Origin: Candidatus Nealsoniibacteriota bacterium
Lineage (GTDB): Bacteria > Patescibacteriota > Minisyncoccia > Minisyncoccales > RBG-13-42-11
DNA length: 36,262 nt
Direction of reading: 5' to 3'
Assembly (NCBI GenBank): GCA_019923655.1
Contig: JAHXGL010000006.1
Coordinates: 1 to 36,262, forward strand
Of this stretch, positions 15,978 to 23,649 are shown one piece after another. Positions within the stretch are counted from its first letter, which is position 1. The number at the start of each line of letters is the position of its first letter. The notes beneath the pieces were generated by a model. It saw only the letters and a program-made list of their open reading frames with translations. It searched no databases and was not told where the DNA came from. The translations under genes and the position numbers were made by a program.

Positions 15978-18510
15978 AACAGCATTTTTTGTATTTTATT
16001 GGTTTGTTAGTTTTAGGGTTTATTTTGCCGCAGGGGCAAGGGTCATTACGACCAATTTTTGCCTTAGGCCGTGAACCAACATAAACATCCTGTTGAATCA
16101 ATGGCGCGGTTGTAAGCTGCGCTCTAAATATGGCTTGGACAATTTTGCTTTCAACAGCTAAAAGAAATTCTTGAAATATCCGATGTCCTTCATTTTTATA
16201 CTCTATCAAGGGATCGCGCTGACCATAAGCTCTTAACCGGACCGAATCCCTAAGTTCTTCCATTTGAGAAAGATGATCTGTCCAAAAGATATCCAAAATC
16301 CGCAAACAAAAAGTTTTTTCAATTTGCCGCATATTCTCTAATCCAACCTCTTTTTCTTTTTTTTCATAATCTTCTTCTGAAAAACCTGATTTGGTTATCA
16401 ATTCTAAGATGTAAAACCTTAAACTGTTTTCAGATTTTTCTAAAATTTCTCTCCTCTTTCTATAAAAAATTTCTCTCTGCTTGTTCATTACATCGTCATA
16501 ATCCAAGAGATGCTTGCGAGTATCAAAATTAAATCCTTCAATCTTTGCTTGAGATGTCTCAATGGCTCCGGAAACAATTTTAGCTTCAATCGGCTGGTTC
16601 TCTGGAAGTTTTAACATTTTCATTAAAGATTTTATTTTATCTCCGCCAAAAATCCTCATAAGGTCATCTTCCAAAGAAACAAAAAACTGGGAAGAGCCTG
16701 GGTCTCCCTGACGACCAGCTCTTCCGCGCAGCTGATTATCAATTCTTCTTGCTTCATGCCGCTCAGTGCCAATTATATGAAGTCCGCCAAGCTCTTTAAC
16801 TTTTTTCGCCCTTTCTTGATTTGGCGGATTACCTCCTAAAACTATATCAACACCTCTGCCAGCCATATTTGTTGCAATGGTCACTGCGCCCAATCTGCCC
16901 GCTTGAGCAATAATCTCTCCTTCTTTCTCATGATGTTTAGCGTTTAATATCTGATGCAATAGCCCTTCTCTCTCTAAGAGCTTTCCTAAATATTCGTTTT
17001 TTTCTATTGAAACCGTGCCAACTAAAACCGGCTGGCCTTTTTGGTTTCTTTTTTTTATCTGTTCAATAATTGCCTCAAATTTCCCTTGCTTGGTCCGATA
17101 AACCTGGTCTGTCAGGTTTTTTCTAATCATTGGCAGGTTGGTCGGAACAATAATTACTTCTAATTTATAAACCTTGAAAAATTCTTCAGCCGAGGTAGCG
17201 GCTGTGCCGGTCATACCAGCCAATTTCTTGTATAAACGAAAATAATTCTGAAAAGTAACTGAAGCCAGTGTTCGCGACTCTCGCTGAACTTCAACCCCTT
17301 CCTTGGCTTCAATTGCTTGATGAAGCCCGTCGGAATAACGACGACCAGGCATTAAACGACCTGTAAATTCGTCAACAATAACAATCTGTCCTTCCTTTAT
17401 TACATAATGCTGGTCTTTTTTAAATAAAATATGGGCTTTTAGCGCCTGCTCTAAATGATGAACTTGTCTAATCCCCTTTTCTTCATAAATATTTTCTACC
17501 CCTAAAATGTTTTCAACTTTGGTAATCCCTTCATCGGTCAAGGAAACCGCTCTCATCTTTTCATCAATATTGTAATCAATGTCTTGTTTAAGCCGGGGCA
17601 CAATTCTGGCGAATTCCTGGTACATTTTGGTTGATTCTGAATCAGGAGCGGAAATAATTAAAGGCGTTCTGGCTTCGTCAATTAGAATTGAATCTACTTC
17701 GTCAATTATGGCGAAATGATGAATACTTTTTGCGTCAGTTTCGCGTTTTTGTTTCGCGTCTATTTCGCGCGCCTGAACCATTTGGTTCAGACCATAAGCC
17801 ATATTATCTCTTAAATAATCAAACCCAAACTCGTTATTCGTCCCGTAAGTAATATCAGCATCGTAAGCTTCCTTCCTGGAACAAGGCCTAATATAGCTTT
17901 CTGTGATTTTGAATCCGCCGACAATATCTCGTTTCTTATCCCGGTCGTCAGTTTTAAGTTTTGAGTTGTGGTTTTGAATTTTGAGATTTGAGTTTTGAGT
18001 TTCTCGTCCATATTCAGGATCATAAATGTATGCCGCTTCATGAACAATACATCCCACTGATAACCCAAGCAAATGGTATATCTGCCCCATCCAGACCACA
18101 TCTCTTTTCGCCAAATAATCATTAACCGTAATAATATGAACGCCTTGTTTGGTCAAAGCGTTTAGATAAGCCGGTAAAGTAGCGGCTAAAGTTTTTCCTT
18201 CACCTGTTTTCATTTCAGCAATTTTGCCCTGGTGCAAAACAATGCCGCCAACCAGCTGAACATCAAAATGCCGTTGATTAAGAGTTCTTTTAGCCGCTTC
18301 TCTAACTAAGGCAAATGCTTCGGGTAGAATATCGTCTAAGGTCTTGCCTTTTTTAAGCTGTTCCTTAAGCTCAATGCTTTTTTGCGTCAGCTTTTCATCA
18401 GAAAAAATCTCGAACTTTGGTTCAAGCGAGTTAATTTGAACAACCAATGGCTGGATATTTAGTAGATATTTTTCATTGGCATCGCCAAAAATTTTACTAA
18501 GTATTGACAT
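15964..18510 (-). CDS. secA: Preprotein translocase ATPase SecA
   Basis: AEMKTGEGKTLAATLPAYLNAL, VTVNDYLAKRD, GTNNEFGFDYLRDNM, ATNMAGRGVDI, SEC-C tail RNDPCPCGK...KYKKCC. Confidence 0.97.
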   Translation of the reverse strand: MSILSKIFGDANEKYLLNIQPLVVQINSLEPKFEIFSDEKLTQKSIELKEQLKKGKTLDDILPEAFALVREAAKRTLNQRHFDVQLVGGIVLHQGKIAEMKTGEGKTLAATLPAYLNALTKQGVHIITVNDYLAKRDVVWMGQIYHLLGLSVGCIVHEAAYIYDPEYGRETQNSNLKIQNHNSKLKTDDRDKKRDIVGGFKITESYIRPCSRKEAYDADITYGTNNEFGFDYLRDNMAYGLNQMVQAREIDAKQKRETDAKSIHHFAIIDEVDSILIDEARTPLIISAPDSESTKMYQEFARIVPRLKQDIDYNIDEKMRAVSLTDEGITKVENILGVENIYEEKGIRQVHHLEQALKAHILFKKDQHYVIKEGQIVIVDEFTGRLMPGRRYSDGLHQAIEAKEGVEVQRESRTLASVTFQNYFRLYKKLAGMTGTAATSAEEFFKVYKLEVIIVPTNLPMIRKNLTDQVYRTKQGKFEAIIEQIKKRNQKGQPVLVGTVSIEKNEYLGKLLEREGLLHQILNAKHHEKEGEIIAQAGRLGAVTIATNMAGRGVDIVLGGNPPNQERAKKVKELGGLHIIGTERHEARRIDNQLRGRAGRQGDPGSSQFFVSLEDDLMRIFGGDKIKSLMKMLKLPENQPIEAKIVSGAIETSQAKIEGFNFDTRKHLLDYDDVMNKQREIFYRKRREILEKSENSLRFYILELITKSGFSEEDYEKKEKEVGLENMRQIEKTFCLRILDIFWTDHLSQMEELRDSVRLRAYGQRDPLIEYKNEGHRIFQEFLLAVESKIVQAIFRAQLTTAPLIQQDVYVGSRPKAKIGRNDPCPCGKINPKTNKPIKYKKCCYVKL
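17950..18002 (-). repeat. In-frame heptanucleotide (CAAAACT-like)n repeat inside secA
   Basis: Encodes TQNSNLKIQNHNSKLKT; 50/53 nt identical to the copy in murB (20849-20901). Confidence 0.85.
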
Positions 18511-19366
18511 TAAGTTTCTTTGCTAAATACTTTGGCAAAACAGCTGAAGAAAAATGAATTTCCGGATTATAGTATTCTAAATCTAAATTTAATTTTTTAT
18601 ATCTCTGCTTGATGTTTTTATAGTTCGGCTTTTGGGATACGGATTTTAATGCCAAAATAAAAATGTATTCGCTTGAACATTGCAGAGAAGGAATACAGGC
18701 CTGATGAATTTTAACTTCAAAAAAGATTTTTTTCAACTTATTATAAATGCTTTTTACGCGAAGAAATTGCTCAAAAATACAGCCGCTCTGAATAATTAAA
18801 ACTCCGTTTTCAGCAAGGGCTCTGGAAACATCTTGATAAAATTTCCCATGAAAAAACCCTATTGACAACCCTGAAGGGTCGGTAGAATCAAGAATTATTA
18901 TGTCAAAAAAGTTTTTATATTTTTTAGTAAACTTTATTCCATCCTCAATAAATATCTTTGCTCTCTTGTTCTTGAAAGCTCCTTTTGAAACAAATGGCAG
19001 ATATTTTTTTGAAATTTCAATTACTTTTTTATCAATATCTACTACACACGCTTCTTCAATCGGATGCTTTAAGACCTCTCTTAACGCTCCTCCGTCGCCA
19101 CCGCCAATAATTAAAACTTTTTTCGGATTTTGATGAGAGAACATTGCCAAATGAACAAGCATTTCATGATAAATAAATTCGTCTATCTGCGATAATTGAA
19201 CAACTCTGTCCAAAACTAACATTCGGCCAAAAACTAAAGTGTCAAAAACTTCTATTTTTTGATAAGATGATTTTCCGGAATATATTTTCTTTTTTATCTT
19301 TATGCTAGTCCTTGATTCGTCAAGAATTTCGGGAATAGTTTTTTCAAAAAACCATTGATCTCTCAT
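18497..19366 (-). CDS. speE: Spermidine synthase family protein
   Basis: FDTLVFGRMLVLDRVVQLSQIDEFIYHEMLVH, VLIIGGGDGGALREVLKH, DIIILDSTDPSG. Confidence 0.92.
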   Translation of the reverse strand: MRDQWFFEKTIPEILDESRTSIKIKKKIYSGKSSYQKIEVFDTLVFGRMLVLDRVVQLSQIDEFIYHEMLVHLAMFSHQNPKKVLIIGGGDGGALREVLKHPIEEACVVDIDKKVIEISKKYLPFVSKGAFKNKRAKIFIEDGIKFTKKYKNFFDIIILDSTDPSGLSIGFFHGKFYQDVSRALAENGVLIIQSGCIFEQFLRVKSIYNKLKKIFFEVKIHQACIPSLQCSSEYIFILALKSVSQKPNYKNIKQRYKKLNLDLEYYNPEIHFSSAVLPKYLAKKLNVNT

Positions 19367-19758
19367 AGCAATATCCCTCTTTTTATTTCTTTTATCTTTA
19401 CTTTAGTAGGCTGGAATTTCTTTTTTAAGTAATCAAGGGCTTTATAGGGAAAAGTTTTCCCGCCACAAGTGAAAATATCAATTGCTACATAGTTCCATTC
19501 AGGCCAAGCATGAATAGCTAAATGGCTTTCAGCAAGCAAAACAACCCCGGTTATTCCCTGAGGTTGAAATTTATGAATAGCTATTTTTAAAGGAACATTT
19601 TTAGCTTTCTTTGCCGCTATAATTAAAATATTCTCAATTTCTTTTGAGTTCTCAATAATTTTCCCATTCCAAAATTCGGCAAGCAAATGAATACCGGCAT
19701 GTTTTGATATTTGTTTTTCTTTGACCCATTGAATGGATCTCTTTGTTTTTTTGGTCAT
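19363..19758 (-). CDS. speD: S-adenosylmethionine decarboxylase proenzyme (pyruvoyl)
   Basis: GVVLLAESHLAIHAWPEWNYVAIDIFTCGG; Ser of ESH is the canonical pyruvoyl cleavage site; 4-nt overlap with speE. Confidence 0.93.
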   Translation of the reverse strand: MTKKTKRSIQWVKEKQISKHAGIHLLAEFWNGKIIENSKEIENILIIAAKKAKNVPLKIAIHKFQPQGITGVVLLAESHLAIHAWPEWNYVAIDIFTCGGKTFPYKALDYLKKKFQPTKVKIKEIKRGILL

Positions 19759-19884
19759 ATTTTTTCAATCGCCTTATCTTTATCCTGTTAAATGTTTACG
19801 AAGTAAATTTAACAGGTCTTAAAAAACAAAGAGTGAACAAAAAAAGCGATTACATTAGTATAACAATTCTGTGAAAAAAAACAA

Positions 19885-19914
19885 CCCCCCACCAGAACAT
19901 GTTCTGGTGGGGGG
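19885..19914 (-). terminator. 30-bp perfectly palindromic intrinsic terminator
   Basis: CCCCCCACCAGAACA|TGTTCTGGTGGGGGG followed on the minus strand by TTGTTTTTTTT. Confidence 0.9.
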
Positions 19915-19930
19915 AAGAAAAGAAAAAATT

Positions 19931-20029
19931 TTATTTCTTCTTCTTTTTTGCTTTCTTTTTCTTTACCATGAAAATTTTATTATTCTTAAAAGATTCAGCA
20001 AATAGTCGACCTCTATTCGCAAAAAACAT
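19931..20029 (-). CDS. Small lysine-tailed ORF, 32 aa (not in the ORF track)
   Basis: Translates MFFANRGRLFAESFKNNKIFMVKKKKAKKKKK*; ends 16 nt before the palindromic terminator. Confidence 0.5.
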   Translation of the reverse strand: MFFANRGRLFAESFKNNKIFMVKKKKAKKKKK

Positions 20030-20070
20030 TTCTTGTTTGGTTTTTCATTTTAGGAGAGTTTGTCAACCCC

Positions 20071-20158
20071 GTTAGAAATCAACTTATCCACAGGTAAACT
20101 ATTTTTAAATTATTATTTAATAATCAAGGAAATTTCTAACAAAATCAAGTGTGGAAAA
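20071..20158. promoter_or_regulatory. AT-rich segment with two DnaA-box-like sites and a 9-bp inverted repeat
   Basis: TTATCCACA at 20084-20092, TGTGGAAAA at 20150-20158, GTTAGAAAT (20071-20079) / ATTTCTAAC (20132-20140). Confidence 0.4.
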
Positions 20159-21127
20159 CTATAAAAGCTCAATTTCAGTTTCTAAAATTATTCCAAATTT
20201 CTTTTTTACTTTTTCTTTTATTAATTTTATTAATTCTTTTACATCTTTTGCTTTTGCGCCCCCCAAATTAACAATAAAGTTGCTATGCTTCTCGGAAATC
20301 TGCGCTTTGTTAATTTTTTTTCCTTTCAAACCGCATTTTTCAATAAGGTAGCCAGCGGGAATGATATTATTTTTGATTATTGTTTTTATATTTTTATCTT
20401 TTTTAATTTTACTTTGTAATTTTTCATTTGGTATTTGGTATTTGGTATTTTTAAATATACTGCCCGCCGAAGGAAAATTTAATGGCTGAGTTTTTTTTCG
20501 CTGCTCCAAATTTTTTTTAATTTTGTTTTTTATTTCTTCCCTGCCCTCCTTTTTAAGTTGAATCATTAACGAAAGAATAATTAGATTTGGTTTTTTCTTG
20601 AAGATACTCTCTCTATAACTAAATTTACAATCCTTGTTTTTAAAAAATTTAATTTTTTCTGTTTCTGCGTCAAAAACCTCAACAGTTTCAACCACATCTT
20701 TCATTGATTTACCAAAAGAACCAGCATTCCCTCTAATCGCCCCTCCAACACTTCCCGGAATTCCCGCTGCCCATTCCAAACCCATCAGCGATTTCTCTAA
20801 AGATATTTTTAGCAAATGACTTAATCTAACCCCTGATTCAACATAAATAGTTTTAAGTTTTAAGTTGTGGTTTTGAACTTTGAGTTTTGAGTTTTGAGTT
20901 TTGATAACTAAACCTTCATATCCTTTATCAGCCGCCAATACATTGCTCCCTCCTCCCAAAATAAAAAATGGCAATTTATATTTTTTTGCCATTAAAATCG
21001 CCTTTACTAAATCTTTTTTTGTTTTCGCCGCAAAAAAATACTTGGCCGGTCCGCCGATGCGAAAAGTAGTGTCCTTTTTTAATAAAATGTTTCTTTTAAC
21101 GCCTGGCAATAGTTTTGCGATATTCAT
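20159..21127 (-). CDS. murB: UDP-N-acetylenolpyruvoylglucosamine reductase
   Basis: TTFRIGGPAKYFFAAKT, ILGGGSNVLA, GLEWAAGIPGSVGGAIRGNAGSFG, FSYRESIFK, PSAGSIFKN, ISEKHSNFIVNLGGA. Confidence 0.95.
   Translation of the reverse strand: MNIAKLLPGVKRNILLKKDTTFRIGGPAKYFFAAKTKKDLVKAILMAKKYKLPFFILGGGSNVLAADKGYEGLVIKTQNSKLKVQNHNLKLKTIYVESGVRLSHLLKISLEKSLMGLEWAAGIPGSVGGAIRGNAGSFGKSMKDVVETVEVFDAETEKIKFFKNKDCKFSYRESIFKKKPNLIILSLMIQLKKEGREEIKNKIKKNLEQRKKTQPLNFPSAGSIFKNTKYQIPNEKLQSKIKKDKNIKTIIKNNIIPAGYLIEKCGLKGKKINKAQISEKHSNFIVNLGGAKAKDVKELIKLIKEKVKKKFGIILETEIELL
20424..20452 (-). repeat. In-frame heptanucleotide (AAATACC)n repeat inside murB
   Basis: (AAATACC)3AAATG encodes NTKYQIPNE, directly after the conserved SAGSIFKN motif. 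Confidence 0.75.
20849..20901 (-). repeat. In-frame heptanucleotide (CAAAACT)n repeat inside murB
   Basis: Encodes TQNSKLKVQNHNLKLKT; 50/53 nt identical to the copy in secA. Confidence 0.85.
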
Positions 21128-21240
21128 TTTAACTACTCAAATTTTGCGACAGCAAAATTTATGGGCCGGAAGAGTTAACTCCAATACTAAGTCTTTAGTG
21201 AGTGCTATCCTCCCGACCCAATTATATTATATTCAAAAAT

Positions 21241-21312
21241 AAAAAAACAGCAAGCTTTGCTCGAGAAAAGCCTGCTGTCGACTTAGTAAGAGCTCCTTTC
21301 GGAACACTCACT
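21241..21312 (-). ncRNA. Candidate ~70-nt small RNA / leader RNA with intrinsic terminator upstream of murB
   Basis: Promoter TTGACA (21341-21346)-16-TAGCAT; hairpin GTGAG.GTTCC-GAAA-GGAGC.CTTAC; terminator ACAGCAGGC..GCTTGCTGT followed by TTTTTTTATTTTT. Confidence 0.6.
21247..21278 (-). terminator. Intrinsic terminator of the candidate small RNA
   Basis: RC ACAGCAGGCTTTTCTCGAGCAAAGCTTGCTGT + TTTTTTTATTTTT. Confidence 0.8.
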
Positions 21313-21376
21313 TCCACCATGCTAACAAAATAAAAAAAATTGTCAAGCTTGTGTATAATATCTCATCCTGGGCAAG

Positions 21377-22444
21377 CTACAAGTTCAGGATGTCGCTTAC
21401 TTGTTTTATTAAAGAAACAACTACCGGCGGAGGAAGCAAACTATAGTTTGCTTGATTTTCATTATCTAAAACCAGCCAGGGTTTGGTTTTTATTATTGCC
21501 TTTTTTTCCTTTTCATTCCATTGATAATAATATTCCGGAGTAATTTCATAATCATCAATATATTGCCCTGCTAACCTTCTGGGAATTGAATTTCTTAAGA
21601 GAACCTTGGAAACCCCGTAAAGAGAAAGCGCCTGGCTAATTAATTCTTCGTCTTTTTTTAATCTTTTTTTAATCGGCTTAATTCCTTTTTCGTCTCCTTC
21701 TTTGGCAATCATTTTATTTTCTTGGCAGTTTGGATTGTCGCAAATTAAATAAAACTCTTTCTTCTTTTGAAAATATCCTATTTTTGAACTGGGCAGCAAT
21801 TTCAAATTTCGCGAGGTTTGGCAAAGCGGACAAACTCTCCGATATTTTATTCTCTCATCAATTATTCTCTCCGGAACATCAATTAAAACAAAAAGGTCGG
21901 GGTCGTCTCGATAGCCAATCAAGTCGCGGAAAAAAAGAGTGAAATTTATCTGGTCCAAATCCCTGGGAAAACCGTCAATAAAAATAGTTTTCTTTTCCTT
22001 TTTTCCAATTTCCCTTTTAAGAAGGGCTAAAATTAATTCTGTCGGCAGAAGGGTTTTTGTGCTTCTTTTTGTTAAAAGAGATGTTATTTCCTTGGTTGAA
22101 TGTCCTCCCCGATAATTCTTTTCCAGGAATATTGTCAATTCTTTCTTCTTTTTTTTGTTTTTTAGCTCCTGGTCAACACCTCTAATCATATCGCCAACAG
22201 AAAGATGTTCTATCTTTTGAGAATCAACTATCTCGGCAAACATTTTTGAATAAGTTCCTTTGCCTGAATTCTTTTTCCCCAACAAATAAGCGATAAAAGT
22301 GTTTCCTTTTCTGAAATAATCTTTTATTTTGGCAATTTCTTTTCCGGCTTTCAATTCAAAATACCTCCTTCTTTCTTTTGGATTAGTTAAATCAAATTTT
22401 TCTGTCAACCCTTTAATTTTAGTTTTAAAAATAGGAAACTCCAT
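21377..22444 (-). CDS. Adenylate-kinase-like nucleoside monophosphate kinase, divergent
   Basis: LLGKKNSGKGTYSKMFAE (P-loop), LSVGDMIRG, FIDGFPRDLDQI, CPLC...CDNPNC zinc lid. Confidence 0.8.
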   Translation of the reverse strand: MEFPIFKTKIKGLTEKFDLTNPKERRRYFELKAGKEIAKIKDYFRKGNTFIAYLLGKKNSGKGTYSKMFAEIVDSQKIEHLSVGDMIRGVDQELKNKKKKKELTIFLEKNYRGGHSTKEITSLLTKRSTKTLLPTELILALLKREIGKKEKKTIFIDGFPRDLDQINFTLFFRDLIGYRDDPDLFVLIDVPERIIDERIKYRRVCPLCQTSRNLKLLPSSKIGYFQKKKEFYLICDNPNCQENKMIAKEGDEKGIKPIKKRLKKDEELISQALSLYGVSKVLLRNSIPRRLAGQYIDDYEITPEYYYQWNEKEKKAIIKTKPWLVLDNENQANYSLLPPPVVVSLIKQVSDILNL

Positions 22445-23327
22445 ATCTACTTCGCGTTTTCAATCTTTCTCCGTCAGAGGAAATTTTTATATCTCCGTCT
22501 AAATCGGTTCTTAAAATTTTTATGTCAAATTTTTCTAACCTTTCCAATACTTCTTGATGCGGATGGTTGTGTCTATTGCCTTTACCAACTGAAATTATCG
22601 CTATTTCCGGAGAAACATTCTCAATAAATTCCAAAGAACTGGAAGTTCTACTTCCATGATGAGCGATTTTCAAAACTTCTGAACCCAAATCTTTTCTGTC
22701 CTTTAATTCTCGCTCTACCTGCCTTTCTATATCAGCGGTAAGTAAAAAAGAATTCTGATTATGAACCAAACGGGCAACGATTGAAGTATTGTTAACCGCT
22801 CTTCCTCTTTTAATTTTCTGCCCCTTCAGGTTTTCAGACGGATTCAGAACATCAAGAAAAACCTTTGGGCCAAGTTTTATCCTTTGGCCCGCTTGAGCAA
22901 TAAAAATTTCCGCTCCCTCCTGATTAATCAATCTCAGCCATTCTTGATAAGTAAAAGTGTCCACTTCAATTCCGGTCCATAAAACCCGCTCAACTTCATA
23001 TCTCTCCAAAACCTTCAAAAGACCTGTTAAATGATCAGCGCTGGGATGGCTTAAAATTATTAAATCAATCGTTCTGTCCCAAAAAGGCATTTCCTTTCCA
23101 ATCCTTTCTAGAATAGTTTTATCAGGCCCGCCGTCAATTAAAACCTGATGGTTATGAGGACTTTTAATAAAAATTGCTTCACCCTGGCCAACATCAAAAA
23201 AAATAACCTCCAAAAATCCAGCCCGGCTTAAATCATTAACTGCCATCCAGGCCAGAATATTAAAACAAAGTAAAATTATTAAAATGCCTGAGGCACAACT
23301 TAGGGTCCAATTTTTAGTTTCTTTCAT
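22425..23327 (-). CDS. ComEC/Rec2-type MBL-fold hydrolase (soluble domain with one TM)
   Basis: FFDVGQGEAIFIKSPHNHQVLIDGG, ILSHPSADHLTG, LLTADIE, KIAHHGSRTSSS. Confidence 0.88.
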   Translation of the reverse strand: MKETKNWTLSCASGILIILLCFNILAWMAVNDLSRAGFLEVIFFDVGQGEAIFIKSPHNHQVLIDGGPDKTILERIGKEMPFWDRTIDLIILSHPSADHLTGLLKVLERYEVERVLWTGIEVDTFTYQEWLRLINQEGAEIFIAQAGQRIKLGPKVFLDVLNPSENLKGQKIKRGRAVNNTSIVARLVHNQNSFLLTADIERQVERELKDRKDLGSEVLKIAHHGSRTSSSLEFIENVSPEIAIISVGKGNRHNHPHQEVLERLEKFDIKILRTDLDGDIKISSDGERLKTRSRYGVSYF

Positions 23328-23343
23328 CTTTGCCCTAGGAGTG

Positions 23344-23499
23344 TTAGACCTTTCCTAAAATCCTGAACATTTTAGTCCCGCACGCAGGACAAGTACCGGT
23401 CATAGCCCTTCTCTTGGCTCCGCCCTTGCCTTTCATTGCTACTTCTTTAGCTTCTGATATCTCCTGTTTTTTCTTACATTTTACGCAGTAACCTTCCAT
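23344..23499 (-). CDS. DUF5679-like small zinc-ribbon protein, 51 aa (not in the ORF track)
   Basis: MEGYCVKCKKKQEISEAKEVAMKGKGGAKRRAMTGTCPACGTKMFRILGKV*; two CxxC pairs. Confidence 0.85.
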   Translation of the reverse strand: MEGYCVKCKKKQEISEAKEVAMKGKGGAKRRAMTGTCPACGTKMFRILGKV

Positions 23500-23512
23500 A
23501 ATATTCTAAGGG

Positions 23513-23615
23513 GTACGGGATTCAAACCCGCATTCCTTAAACAGATAAAAATAATTAAATAAGACCGACCTTTTGCTCTCTTATTTTAAGAGTGTGGATT
23601 TAATCCCACACCCCT
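23513..23615 (-). other. tRNA-like structure or degenerate tRNA, non-canonical
   Basis: RC AGGGGTG...TACCCCT acceptor-like ends, T-arm-like CGGG TTTGAAT CCCG, but no canonical D arm or anticodon loop (GTGTGG/CCACAC and CTCTT/AAGAG hairpins instead). Confidence 0.4.
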
Positions 23616-23649
23616 ATTTTAACTTAATTTTTTAAAAAATGTCAACTCA

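Noticed and set aside
17811-18122. 103-aa ORF overlapping secA
   Set aside because: Alternative frame of secA; it also crosses the heptamer repeat, which is open in all frames of that strand.
21197-21312. T-box riboswitch or SRP RNA at the locus upstream of murB
   Set aside because: No T-box consensus (TGGNACCGCG) and no SRP helix 8 consensus (CAGGTCCGGAAGGAAGCAGC); left as an unclassified structured RNA.
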